From Bradyrhizobium retamae (GTDB taxonomy: Bacteria; Pseudomonadota; Alphaproteobacteria; Rhizobiales; Xanthobacteraceae), in assembly GCF_001440415.1 (NCBI RefSeq), contig NZ_LLYA01000170.1:1-64000 (forward strand): a stretch of 64,000 nt of DNA, written 5' to 3'. The notes under the pieces were generated by a model, which searched no databases, was not told the DNA's origin, and saw only the letters and a program-made list of their open reading frames with translations. A program made the translations under genes and the position numbers. This document shows, piece by piece, positions 18,476 to 25,947 of the stretch (positions are counted from its first letter, which is position 1; each line of letters opens with the position of its first letter).

Positions 18476-19204
18476 TCAGGCCGTTGCCGCTGGCAGGTCT
18501 GCCATGGTCGTTCCGAACACTTCCTGGAACGCCCGCCGGAGCGCGATGTCGACGTCTTCCATCGCCACGGGCAGGCCGAGGTCCACGAGTGAGGTCACCC
18601 CGTAACGCGGGTCGGCGACGCCGCAGGGAACGATGGCGGAAAAATGCGAAAGCTCCGGCTCGACATTGATGGCGATGCCGTGGAACGACACCCAGCGCCG
18701 CAACCGCACGCCGATCGCAGCGATCTTGTCTTCGTGGCCGACACCCTTGTCCGGCCGCCGGACCCAGACGCCAACACGGTCCTCGCGGCGTTCGCCGCGC
18801 ACGTTGAAGGCGTCCAGCGTGCGGATGATCCATTCTTCGAGGCCGGCAACATAGGCACGCACGTCCGGTCGCCGCCGCTTGAGGTCGAGCATCACATAGG
18901 CCACCCGCTGGCCGGGACCGTGATAGGTGAGCTGTCCGCCGCGGCCGGTGGTAAACAACGGGAAGCGCGGCTCGAGCAGGTCGTCCTCCCTGCCGCTGGT
19001 GCCAGAGGTATAGAGCGGGGGGTGCTCCAGGAGCCAGACCAGTTCGGTCGCCTTCCGCTCGGCGATCTCGGCCGCGCGGGCCTCCATTGCAGCCACGGCT
19101 TCGGGATAGGGGACCGGTTCCGCCGAAATCCGCCATTCGACCCCGCCGCCGCCCTGGGCTTGCGCGAAGGTCGTCAAATCAAGGCTTTGGCGGTCATTAA
19201 CCAT
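18476..19204 (-). CDS. lipB: Octanoyltransferase LipB
   Basis: The 242-aa enzyme moves octanoyl groups from acyl carrier protein to lipoyl domains. It shows the family motifs: LLEHPPLYTSGTSG, RGGQLTYHGPGQRVAYVMLDL near 85-105, the Lys of the active site in EDKIAAIGVRLRRWVSFHG, and the catalytic Cys in AIVPCGV near 190. It is divergent from the FliN-like gene. Start ATG 19204 matches the family N-terminus. Confidence 0.95.
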   Translation of the reverse strand: MVNDRQSLDLTTFAQAQGGGGVEWRISAEPVPYPEAVAAMEARAAEIAERKATELVWLLEHPPLYTSGTSGREDDLLEPRFPLFTTGRGGQLTYHGPGQRVAYVMLDLKRRRPDVRAYVAGLEEWIIRTLDAFNVRGERREDRVGVWVRRPDKGVGHEDKIAAIGVRLRRWVSFHGIAINVEPELSHFSAIVPCGVADPRYGVTSLVDLGLPVAMEDVDIALRRAFQEVFGTTMADLPAATA

Positions 19205-19267
19205 TGGCTAACCATACCGTGTTCAGGTGGTAACCACACTAATTTAGTCCCCTTTGGCGGTTCAGAA

Positions 19268-19510
19268 GTGGCCACCCTCGATAAAGTCAGCGTCGATCTC
19301 ATGGTGGTGCTCGGCACCACGACCATGCCTATTCACCAGGTGATGCGGCTTTCCCGCGGCGCCATCATCGAACTGGACGCCACCGAGGCGGACGAGGTCA
19401 AGATCCTCGCCAATAACTTGCCCATTGCCTCCGGCGTGGTGCTGGTCGATCGCAACCGCATCGCGGTCGAAGTCAAGCAAATGCTGCCGAAATCCCCTGA
19501 TGTCAGGTAG
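19268..19510 (+). CDS. fliN: FliN-like flagellar motor switch protein (SpoA domain)
   Basis: The 80-aa protein from GTG 19268 is a single SpoA/FliN C-ring domain: VSVDLMVVLGTTTMPIHQV, then LSRGAIIELD, then GVVLVDRNRIAVEVKQM. It would form part of the motor switch at the flagellar base. Its size equals the C-terminal domain of FliN. No ATG is available in frame; GGCGG eight bases upstream supports the GTG. It stands alone beside lipB rather than in a flagellar operon, as in some Bradyrhizobium genomes. Confidence 0.85.
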   Translation: MATLDKVSVDLMVVLGTTTMPIHQVMRLSRGAIIELDATEADEVKILANNLPIASGVVLVDRNRIAVEVKQMLPKSPDVR

Positions 19511-19607
19511 TTATCGGAGCGCAAAACTTCCTTGTCCCTCCATCCCTGATTTGTTACATCGCAGCCGTTGATCCGGCGGGCTGCAATCCTTCCAGCCGGT
19601 ATCCCAA

Positions 19608-19692
19608 GCGCTCGTGGCGGAATTGGTAGACGCGCTGCCTTGAGGTGGCAGTGAGTAACATCGTGGGGGTTCGAGTCCCTCCGAGCGCACCA
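19608..19692 (+). tRNA. tRNA-Leu (anticodon GAG)
   Basis: The acceptor arms GCGCTCG (19608-19614) and CGAGCGC (19682-19688) pair, followed by A and an encoded CCA. The anticodon stem CTGCC/GGCAG encloses TTGAGGT, giving anticodon GAG at 19642-19644 (reads CUC/CUU). GGTTCGAGTCC gives the T arm, and a long variable arm marks a class II tRNA. The gene is intact and lies just left of a tyrosine integrase, so its 3' end is the likely phage attachment site. Confidence 0.96.
19658..19692 (+). other. Probable attL core within the tRNA-Leu 3' end
   Basis: Tyrosine integrases that target tRNA genes usually recombine in the T arm and 3' end and restore an intact tRNA. The integrase starts 138 bases beyond this tRNA and the sequence is phage-like from there on. 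The core length is unknown because the other junction lies outside the window. Confidence 0.45.
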
Positions 19693-19780
19693 AAAACCTC
19701 ATTCTCCTGATATCCCAAGTGACTGAAAAGCCTCAACAATTAAATTGGGGCGCTGCCTGAACTTCCTATTTTCCCGAAAA

Positions 19781-19815
19781 CTGTGATACAGTATGGGATA
19801 CAAACTGTGACACAG
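19781..19815 (+). repeat. Direct repeats CTGTGAYACAG upstream of integrase
   Basis: CTGTGATACAG (19781-19791) and CTGTGACACAG (19805-19815) are repeated 24 bases apart. Each is nearly palindromic (CTGT...ACAG), and they lie between the tRNA and the integrase start. They could be integrase arm-type sites or an operator for the integrase promoter. Confidence 0.5.
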
Positions 19816-19830
19816 GGCGGGAGCGCGACG

Positions 19831-21186
19831 GTGGTTAGGCAGGAACAACAGGATCGCTTTTTGCTCCTGCGTGCCGGGGTTTATTACTACTGGCGGCGCG
19901 TCCCGAAGGCCGTTGAGCACCTAGACGACCGTGCGCCGGTCATCCGCATATCGCTGAAGACGGACGATCTCGCCAAGGCCCGCGCGCAGCGGGACATCCT
20001 CGAAGGCGCGGACAGTGTGCTTTGGGGAGCGATGCTGTCCGAAGGCAGCGCCACCGAGCAGGCGCTCGCGGCCTACCAAGTGTCGCGCGCTCGGGCAGAG
20101 GCTCTAGGGTTCGCATACAAACCCGCTGGCGAAGTCGCGCAACTTCCACTGGAAGAGTTGCTGCGGAGAATATCGTCGATCAGCGACCCTCGCACGCCCG
20201 TTGCCGTGGAGACGGCGGTTCTCGGTGGTGTCGAGCAGCCAAAGGTCAAGGTGAGCGAGGCGTTCACCATTTACTGTGACGAGATCGCTGCGGCCGAAAT
20301 CGCCGGGAAGAGCGAAGAGCAGAAGAAGTCGTGGAAGAAGGTGAAGGGCTACGCCATCGAAGCCTTCAAAAAGGTCGTCGGCGAAGACTTGGCGATGGTG
20401 GACATCACGCGAGATCACGCGAAGACTTTTCATGCACACTGGCGCAAGCAGATCGTGCCGACCGATGGCGGGAAAAAGAAGTCCGCCTCACTCGGCAAGC
20501 GCCGGATGGGCGATATGAGCATCCTGTATAAACGATACTTCGCGCACATCGGCGACGACACACGCGCGAATCCATTCGACGGCCTGACCTTCAACCAGAA
20601 ATTCAAAAAGCGGCGCATCCCGTTCCCGATTGAGTGGGTGCGCGACGTTATCTTGAGTCCCGGCAAGCTGGCCGGGTTGAACGAAGAGGCCCGCGACATC
20701 GTCTTCATTTCGATTGAGACCGGCGCGCGGCCAATCGAGTTGCGCTATCTGCGGGCCGACAAGATCAAGCTTCGGGACAAGGTTCCGCACATCATCGTCG
20801 AGCCGTCGTTTGATGCAGACGAGCCGTATGAGGTTAAGACCGTGTCATCGGTGCGAAGGATTCCATTGGTAGGCGTGGCGCTCGCCGCGATGAAGAAGCA
20901 TCCAGACGGATTCCCTCGCTACAGGGAAGACGGAAATTCGCTATCGGCGACCGTGAACAAATTCTTGCGCGAGAACAACCTGTCGCCGACCAAGAAGGAA
21001 ACTCTCTATAGCTTCCGGCACACCTTCGAGGACCGCATGAAGGAGGGCAGGATCGACGACGAACTGCGCAAGATTCTGATGGGGCACGCGATTGATCGCG
21101 AGATGTACGGCTCGGGCGGATCGCTCAAGCTGTATCGGGACGAATTGCTGAAGATCGTTTATCCGTTCGACAAGTCTATCGTCTGA
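19831..21186 (+). CDS. Tyrosine recombinase (phage integrase)
   Basis: The 451-aa protein has an N-terminal DNA-binding region, a SAM-like core-binding domain near 150-240 (VSEAFTIYCDEIAAAEIAGK), and a catalytic domain with the box I Arg in ETGARPIELRYL, HxxR-type residues in SFRHTFEDRM, the second His in LMGHAIDREMYG, and a Tyr (MYG) placed to be the nucleophile. GTG 19831 is chosen because GGCGGGAG sits seven bases upstream; earlier GTGs at 19783 and 19807 fall in the direct repeats. It catalyses integration at the neighbouring tRNA and converges with the leftward operon. Confidence 0.92.
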   Translation: MVRQEQQDRFLLLRAGVYYYWRRVPKAVEHLDDRAPVIRISLKTDDLAKARAQRDILEGADSVLWGAMLSEGSATEQALAAYQVSRARAEALGFAYKPAGEVAQLPLEELLRRISSISDPRTPVAVETAVLGGVEQPKVKVSEAFTIYCDEIAAAEIAGKSEEQKKSWKKVKGYAIEAFKKVVGEDLAMVDITRDHAKTFHAHWRKQIVPTDGGKKKSASLGKRRMGDMSILYKRYFAHIGDDTRANPFDGLTFNQKFKKRRIPFPIEWVRDVILSPGKLAGLNEEARDIVFISIETGARPIELRYLRADKIKLRDKVPHIIVEPSFDADEPYEVKTVSSVRRIPLVGVALAAMKKHPDGFPRYREDGNSLSATVNKFLRENNLSPTKKETLYSFRHTFEDRMKEGRIDDELRKILMGHAIDREMYGSGGSLKLYRDELLKIVYPFDKSIV

Positions 21187-21382
21187 TGCGCTGGCGGGCG
21201 CGTTCGAGCGTGTTGTCGTTGGCGCGTATCAGTTTAAGCTCGGACTCGAGTCGCTCATAGATCGGAAGATACGCTGCGCCCTTGTCCCCGGCGCGGTCGA
21301 TTGCGAGCGCGACGCGGTCAAGGCACTTTTCAAGAAGGTCGGTGGTGATCTTGACCGGCTTGTTGTCGTTCGCAGCCTTCAT
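21176..21382 (-). CDS. Small phage hypothetical protein, 68 aa
   Basis: A 68-residue, helix-rich, charged protein with ANDNKPVKITTDLLEKCLD at its start. Its ATG overlaps the stop of the preceding gene (ATGA), supporting expression as the last gene of the leftward operon. It overlaps the convergent integrase 3' end by 11 bases. I recognise no family. Confidence 0.55.
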   Translation of the reverse strand: MKAANDNKPVKITTDLLEKCLDRVALAIDRAGDKGAAYLPIYERLESELKLIRANDNTLERARQRIRR

Positions 21383-21606
21383 GGCTTCGACTCCGCGATC
21401 TTACTCATATCGAAGTCTCTGATCCGGTATTGATCGAGCGCCATGTCACGCAGCGCATCGCACAGATCGGTGTCAGACCCGAATGCCTTCGCGCGCTCGA
21501 TTAGTCCAACGACGCGAAGGCCGCGCTCGATCTCGACGGCGCGATGCAGACCGCATTCGAGTTTGTCACGTATGCGCTTGACGAGTTCCATTCGAGCTTC
21601 AGTCAT
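21379..21606 (-). CDS. Small phage hypothetical protein, 75 aa
   Basis: A 75-residue helical protein (MELVKRIRDKLECGLHRAVEIERG) coupled by ATGA overlaps at both ends to its neighbours. No family is recognised. An internal ATG at 21591 is an alternative start. Confidence 0.6.
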   Translation of the reverse strand: MTEARMELVKRIRDKLECGLHRAVEIERGLRVVGLIERAKAFGSDTDLCDALRDMALDQYRIRDFDMSKIAESKP

Positions 21607-22115
21607 GACACGGTGATCTCAAGATTGGTCGGCGCGCATCGGAACGCGGCCGGGCTCCGGGGCTGATCAATGATCGCCATGACTTCGGGACTTGTGTCGC
21701 CGGTCGAGACCGCAGCCAGGGCGACGAACTCATTCGACACGGCGCGACTGTCGCCGGGCTCATTCGCAGCGAGCATGTCAACGGCGAGCACCAACGCGCG
21801 CTTCAGAGCGTCGGCATCGTCGAGCAACTTGCCGATGTCGCGACCGTTCGCCATGTGGAAGAAGCCGCGCTCTTCAAGTGCGTCGCGGATCGCGTTGAGC
21901 ACGTTGCGCTCTTCGAGTAGGTTGCGCAGCCGACCGCATGCATCGGTCTGATGCTCGGCACCCAGCGCCTTCCAGAAGTGATCCAGCGCCACGCGCAGGA
22001 TGTACTCCCCGGTGCCCATCGGCTTCTGCAACATCGTGACTAAGTCTTCGAGATACGCGATGCGCGCAAGCGCGGCCTGATGCTCGATCATCAGCTTGTC
22101 GTGCTTCTTACCCAT
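21603..22115 (-). CDS. Phage hypothetical protein, 170 aa, N-terminal coiled coil
   Basis: The protein starts MGKKHDKLMIEHQAALARIA, a likely short coiled coil, and continues with helices (NLLEERNVLNAIRDALEERG; KLLDDADALKRALVLAVDML). AAGG lies nine bases before the ATG. It follows the methyltransferase stop by 52 bases in the leftward operon. No family recognised. Confidence 0.6.
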   Translation of the reverse strand: MGKKHDKLMIEHQAALARIAYLEDLVTMLQKPMGTGEYILRVALDHFWKALGAEHQTDACGRLRNLLEERNVLNAIRDALEERGFFHMANGRDIGKLLDDADALKRALVLAVDMLAANEPGDSRAVSNEFVALAAVSTGDTSPEVMAIIDQPRSPAAFRCAPTNLEITVS

Positions 22116-22167
22116 TGGTTGCTACCTTCTTGATGGTGCTAGTCTCAACGCCACTGCGGCGGTGATT

Positions 22168-23385
22168 TCATGCAGCGAGCATCAGCCGAACAAGCTGTGC
22201 TGCACTGGCGGATCGTCGGGAAAGTCGAGTTGCAAGAGTGCGGAACGCATACGCTGCTTCCAACGGGACAACGCCGTTGCCGAGCATGCGGAGTCTCTCA
22301 ATGCGAGCGGCGTGAGGGCCAGACAGGTCCACCCGTGCGGCCAACCCATCAGCCATTCGACAAACTGCGGGTTCAAGGTGCGGCGCAACTTCGAGGGCGT
22401 GTCGCCATCCTGCGAGGTCAGATGGTCCTGGAGCGAAGATGCCAAGTCCATCGTGATATTGTAGCTGCGTGAGTTGCCCGGCTGGTGACTGTCGCTGAAG
22501 CTCAGCGAGGTCGGCGTCGGCCACTGCTGCGGTTGATTGTCGTTCACCGCGCTCGGGTTGCCCGACCAACGACGAACCTGATTCTCCAAACCGATCTGCC
22601 GCTTCGTGCCGTCCGCCTGCGTCCCGGTCAGGCTGGTGTTGTCGTTCAACGCTCGACCGCCGTTCGGAACGCTGGGCGTGTACCAAAGGTGCTCGACGAA
22701 GTTCGGAAGCTGATCCAGATGAAGCCGGCCCGTGCCGTTCTCCATGTGCGATTCCCCATTCACGCCCTTCCAATCCCGCGCCGCCGGCGTCGGCCACACA
22801 GAGGACGAAGCATCGCTCGCGACGGTGACTCGCGCCAACTTCTGACGCCGTAAAAAGTCCGACCTCAATTGAGTAACCAAGGCGGCGAACATCTCGCCAG
22901 ACTCGTGCCAACCCGCCGGACGTGACGAACCCGCCGACGTTCTCGATGAAGACGAACGTCGGGCGCGATTGGACGATGATCCTGCGCGCTGGCGACCATA
23001 GGTCTCGTTCGTCGTCTTCGGCGAGACGGAGCCCTGCGACGGAATGAGGCTGGCACGGGATGCCGCCAATGAGTCCATCCACAAGGCCACGCCACGGCCT
23101 GCCGTTGAAGGTGGTGACATCGCTCCAAATAGGAGCCTCATGTAGTAGGCCCTGTTGCATCGCTGCGACCAAGTTCGCGACGGCGTGTGCTTCCCTCTCG
23201 ACACACACGACGCTTCGAGCACTTGGCATTGCCAACTCGATTCCGAGATCGAGCCCGCCGCCGCCAGTGCAGAGGGAGATGACGTTGATTGGGGGACGTA
23301 CAGCCACATTCACACTGCCGCCTGCGTCGCCGCCAGGGCAGTTTGGTTCATCCAGAACTCGACCCGGTTCGGCATCAGTTGACAT
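22168..23385 (-). CDS. C5 cytosine DNA methyltransferase
   Basis: The 405-aa protein has the C5-MTase motifs in order: motif I ISLCTGGGGLDLGIEL (about 36), motif IV GGIPCQPHS with the catalytic Cys (about 107), motif VI FIENVGGF (about 145), motif VIII GASHRRERCFVLC (about 183), and motif X RLRMLGNGVVPLEAAYAFRTL-like sequence near 365. The part between VIII and IX (about 200-310), where the target recognition domain should lie, is rich in Gly, Ala, Arg and Glu. No partner endonuclease is seen, so it is probably an orphan enzyme that protects phage DNA or marks it. Its start overlaps the upstream stop. The same DNA also reads as a second protein in the +1 frame. Confidence 0.88.
   Translation of the reverse strand: MSTDAEPGRVLDEPNCPGGDAGGSVNVAVRPPINVISLCTGGGGLDLGIELAMPSARSVVCVEREAHAVANLVAAMQQGLLHEAPIWSDVTTFNGRPWRGLVDGLIGGIPCQPHSVAGLRLAEDDERDLWSPARRIIVQSRPTFVFIENVGGFVTSGGLARVWRDVRRLGYSIEVGLFTASEVGASHRRERCFVLCVADAGGAGLEGREWGIAHGERHGPASSGSASELRRAPLVHAQRSERRSSVERQHQPDRDAGGRHEAADRFGESGSSLVGQPERGERQSTAAVADADLAELQRQSPAGQLTQLQYHDGLGIFAPGPSDLAGWRHALEVAPHLEPAVCRMADGLAARVDLSGPHAARIERLRMLGNGVVPLEAAYAFRTLATRLSRRSASAAQLVRLMLAA
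22182..22892 (-). CDS. Overlapping +1-frame protein with WPTP and WLMGWP motifs
   Basis: Within the methyltransferase gene, the +1 frame is open for over 1.1 kb and, from about ATG 22892 (236 aa; GTG 22829 also possible), reads as a coherent protein: SSVWPTPAARDWKG, then QQWPTPTSLSFSD, then TLNPQFVEWLMGWPHGWT and SRWKQRMRSALLQLD. Phage proteins with repeated WPTP and a NPxWVExLMGWPxGWT end are familiar to me beside cytosine methyltransferases, usually unnamed. WPTP and the methyltransferase's VADA come from the same bases (TGGCCGACGCC). Whether this frame is translated is unproven; no good ribosome site is seen. Confidence 0.45.
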   Translation of the reverse strand: MFAALVTQLRSDFLRRQKLARVTVASDASSSVWPTPAARDWKGVNGESHMENGTGRLHLDQLPNFVEHLWYTPSVPNGGRALNDNTSLTGTQADGTKRQIGLENQVRRWSGNPSAVNDNQPQQWPTPTSLSFSDSHQPGNSRSYNITMDLASSLQDHLTSQDGDTPSKLRRTLNPQFVEWLMGWPHGWTCLALTPLALRDSACSATALSRWKQRMRSALLQLDFPDDPPVQHSLFG

Positions 23386-23578
23386 CCCGAACGGTCTCGA
23401 AGGTACGGCGGACGCCGCGAACGCCAGCGATCACGGCATCGAGCCGCATGCCGATCTCGAAGCAACGGAAGCGGGCATCGAGCAGCGCGAACGTGACCGA
23501 GTCGACTTCCGGCTTCGCATTGCGAGCTACCGCAGCGACGATCATCTGCTTAGTGGTTGCATCCTCAGTGCGCGACAT
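23375..23578 (-). CDS. Small phage hypothetical protein, 67 aa
   Basis: A short protein with VDSVTFALLDARFRCFEIG in its centre, located between the HTH gene and the methyltransferase gene and overlapping both. ATG 23578 is preferred over ATG 23590 because AGGA lies 11 bases upstream. No family recognised. Confidence 0.5.
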   Translation of the reverse strand: MSRTEDATTKQMIVAAVARNAKPEVDSVTFALLDARFRCFEIGMRLDAVIAGVRGVRRTFETVRDVN

Positions 23579-24059
23579 TGGTTGGGACATCCTGCAAAAG
23601 AGCGTGTTGGTCGGGATGGATTATCGGCCGCTGCTTGCGCTGGGCCTTGAAGCGAACCGGCCGCATGGCAGTCGGGTCGCGCAGGAACGGGAAGCGTTCG
23701 TGGATGCCGGTCACGATCTCGACCAACGCCAACGTGGCCTGCGGCATCGTGAGACCGAGCTTGGCCGCGATGGGCTCAAGCTCGGCCCGCACTTCGTCGG
23801 GCAATGTCTTGGCGCGCGGCACCGCGACGAAATCCCATCCAAGGAAGCCGAGCACGGCTTCGAGGGACTCGAGGCCCGGCCGGTTCTTGCGCCGCCACGC
23901 CTTGATGGAAGCGCGGCGAACGCCAGAACCTTCTTCGGTCTCGTCATAAGTGACGTGAAGTCTCGCCATCTCAGCGAAGACGAGCTTCACATGCGGGCCG
24001 ACGCGCTCTGGCATCGTCACCGTGCGCCGAGCAACGCGATCTCGGCGGCGGCTATTCAT
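23565..24059 (-). CDS. Phage HTH-type DNA-binding protein, 164 aa
   Basis: The first 100 residues resemble a Cro/CI-type helix-turn-helix (GPHVKLVFAEMARLHVTYDE, then VRRASIKAWRRKNRPGLESL, then EAVLGFLGWDFVAVP). The C-terminal part is basic (PVRFKAQRKQRP). It overlaps the sliding-clamp gene by eight bases. It could be a second regulator within the leftward operon; targets are unknown. Confidence 0.6.
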   Translation of the reverse strand: MNSRRRDRVARRTVTMPERVGPHVKLVFAEMARLHVTYDETEEGSGVRRASIKAWRRKNRPGLESLEAVLGFLGWDFVAVPRAKTLPDEVRAELEPIAAKLGLTMPQATLALVEIVTGIHERFPFLRDPTAMRPVRFKAQRKQRPIIHPDQHALLQDVPTNVAH

Positions 24060-25218
24060 GCTTCGGACCTTCAGCGAGTTCGGTGGTGATGTTCATCATG
24101 CCGATGACGCCGATCAGATCGGGCTCGCCCTCGGCGAGGAACATGACGCGGCGATGATGCGCGTCGGGATGCATGACGATGATCTCGGTCTTGAACGAGT
24201 TGAGCATCGTCTTCATGAACTGGCCGTTGATGCCGAAGGCAGGGACTTCGCCCTCGATCTCGGCTGCGACCACGTCCACACCGCCGCCGGTCTGGCTACC
24301 AACCGCCACCACGAAGCCTTCGTCCGAACCGGCGCACTGCAAGCGGTGGCCCAATTCCTTCGAGGCGAACGGTTCGAGCGGCGAGACGGTGCTGATGCAC
24401 GACACGCGGTCAACGAGCACGCTGTTCTCGGACGGATTGCTAACCAGCGGCCCGTAGTTCGGATAGGTGCCGACCAACATCGCCGAAGAGAATCGAATGT
24501 CGTCGGTGGTGAAGAGGATCGTGCTGCTATCAACCTCGATGTTGACCACGTCGGCAGCACGGAAGAGTCGCAGCACGGCGTTGACGGTCTCCGAAGAGAG
24601 GATGACACCGGCCGGCTGCCCTTCACGATGCGGCATGTTCTCGGCGCCCTCGGGCAAGCCAACCGTCGCCAAGATCAGGATCATGCCGGTGGTGCCAACG
24701 GCGGCGAGCACCGGACGACCATCATCTTCGCGCACATGCAGGAAGACGCCAGCCATCGGGGAGTTCGGCACGTTCGACAAGGCTTGCGACGTGTGACCGA
24801 AGAGCCGGACAAGATCAGCGCCGCTCAACTGGAACTGCGCGCCGCTGACTTTCGACTCGCGAGCAGGCCAGTCTTCGGCGGCGAGCGTCGGGAACGTCAC
24901 GCGCGAGCGACCCGCCTTCACGATCAGGTCGCGCTTCGCGTCGTCATAGGTGAACGAGACCTCGACGCCCTTCGGCAGACGATCCACGGTCATCTTCAGC
25001 TTGGCAGCATCGACGGTGGTCGTGCCGCCGTGCTCCATCTCACATTCACCGGACGCCTCGACCATCATGTCGAAGTCGGTTGATGCGATGGACAGGACGC
25101 CGTCGCGCGCAATGATGCGGGCGTTGTTGGCGATCACTGACGGCGAGTTCTTCGGTGCGCTCGATACGCCGCGCGTTACGATATCAGCCAGACGGTCGCG
25201 ATTGATCTTCAACTTCAC
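24052..25218 (-). CDS. DnaN-like sliding clamp (DNA polymerase III beta subunit homologue)
   Basis: The 388-aa protein follows the DnaN pattern: KLKINRDRLADIV start, ARDGVLSIASTDFDM (about 40), SRVTFPTLAAEDWP (about 110, compare host SRFxLPTLPAEDFP), AAVGTTGMILILATVGLP, GVILSSETVNAVLRLF, and ILFTTDDIRFSSAMLVGTYPNYGPL. The last domain is present but the usual C-terminal MPMR is replaced. It would form a ring that tethers a polymerase to DNA. GTG 25218 is chosen because AGGG lies seven bases upstream; it overlaps the upstream stop by four bases. A temperate phage carrying its own clamp is unusual. Confidence 0.87.
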   Translation of the reverse strand: MKLKINRDRLADIVTRGVSSAPKNSPSVIANNARIIARDGVLSIASTDFDMMVEASGECEMEHGGTTTVDAAKLKMTVDRLPKGVEVSFTYDDAKRDLIVKAGRSRVTFPTLAAEDWPARESKVSGAQFQLSGADLVRLFGHTSQALSNVPNSPMAGVFLHVREDDGRPVLAAVGTTGMILILATVGLPEGAENMPHREGQPAGVILSSETVNAVLRLFRAADVVNIEVDSSTILFTTDDIRFSSAMLVGTYPNYGPLVSNPSENSVLVDRVSCISTVSPLEPFASKELGHRLQCAGSDEGFVVAVGSQTGGGVDVVAAEIEGEVPAFGINGQFMKTMLNSFKTEIIVMHPDAHHRRVMFLAEGEPDLIGVIGMMNITTELAEGPKHE

Positions 25219-25490
25219 AGAGGCACCCTTTTTGAGTCGAGATGATGAGATGAACCGACATGCGCTTCGCATTCGGCGACGGTTGAGAACTTGGGATTGA
25301 GGTAGCGATGAAGGCGCTCGGTCGCGTCTTCGTACCGGCCCTGCCGGATCAGTGAGTCGATCTCTTCGGCGAACACGTTGCCGACCGATGCGAGCCAGCG
25401 ACGCGCGACCATTGAATCGCCAGCGGACAACGCGGCATGCGCGCGAGCCAGGGCAGCGAGGTCTTGAGCTACGGCGTCCATCAGTTGCAC
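25215..25490 (-). CDS. Phage hypothetical protein, 91 aa
   Basis: A helical protein (QDLAALARAHAALSAGDSMV; SLIRQGRYEDATERLHRYL) resembling a short repeat or TPR-like hairpin. It overlaps the upstream DUF7768 gene by 10 bases and the clamp gene by four. No family recognised. Confidence 0.55.
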   Translation of the reverse strand: MQLMDAVAQDLAALARAHAALSAGDSMVARRWLASVGNVFAEEIDSLIRQGRYEDATERLHRYLNPKFSTVAECEAHVGSSHHLDSKRVPL

Positions 25491-25867
25491 TCGATGGATT
25501 CGTAGACGATCGTGGAAAGATACTTGGGGTTCGGCAGCGTCACCGGGCCGTCGATGGCGCGGAGCTTGAACGGACGCCCTTCGGCGACGGCACTATCGAG
25601 CGCCGCGTGCATGCCGTTCGACCATCCCCGATCCGTGTAGAAGACCGAGTAGTCGGCGACCTTGCGCCAAGCGAGACCGAGCGCGATGCCAAGCTCTCGC
25701 TCGTCCGGCTTCCCGTCGTTCAGTACCTGAGTGAGAAGAAGGTGCGATGCCTGCGCGCTCTCGCGGCGCAGGGCGCAGTCCTTAAGGGCGCGACGGGCAT
25801 AAGCCACGTTCGCGATGATCTGCCCCGCGAAGGGCGATTCCAAAATAACGAGTTTGATGGGTTGCAT
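25481..25867 (-). CDS. DUF7768-type protein (nucleoside deoxyribosyltransferase-like fold)
   Basis: The 128-aa protein reads KLVILESPFAGQIIANVAYA, then ASHLLLTQVLND, then ERELGIALGLAW and YTDRGWSNGMHAALD. This is the pattern of a widespread phage family distantly like nucleoside 2-deoxyribosyltransferases and DUF4406. The natural substrate is not known. It is the first gene of the leftward operon, with GGGAGAGG nine bases before the ATG and operator half-sites directly upstream. Confidence 0.75.
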   Translation of the reverse strand: MQPIKLVILESPFAGQIIANVAYARRALKDCALRRESAQASHLLLTQVLNDGKPDERELGIALGLAWRKVADYSVFYTDRGWSNGMHAALDSAVAEGRPFKLRAIDGPVTLPNPKYLSTIVYESIECN

Positions 25868-25942
25868 GATCCGTTGCCTCTCCCGAGCAGCAACGGATCA
25901 ATAACAGAACTATCCGTTATGTCAACGGATAGCAACGGATGG
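25868..25942 (-). promoter_or_regulatory. Leftward early promoter with multiple operator half-sites
   Basis: The 80-base gap between the repressor stop and the DUF7768 start holds five copies of ATCCGTT/AACGGAT: GATCCGTTGC (25868-25877) paired with GCAACGGATC (25890-25899), CTATCCGTT (25910-25918) paired with AACGGATAG (25924-25932), and AACGGATG (25934-25941). On the minus strand a -35 TTGACA (25925-25920) lies in the operator, with a weak -10 TATTGA (25903-25898) 16 bases on. I infer the leftward early promoter under repressor control. Confidence 0.65.
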
Positions 25943-25947
25943 AGCGG

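Noticed and set aside
22168..23385. Restriction-modification system around the methyltransferase
   Set aside because: None of the neighbours looks like a restriction endonuclease; the enzyme is probably an orphan.
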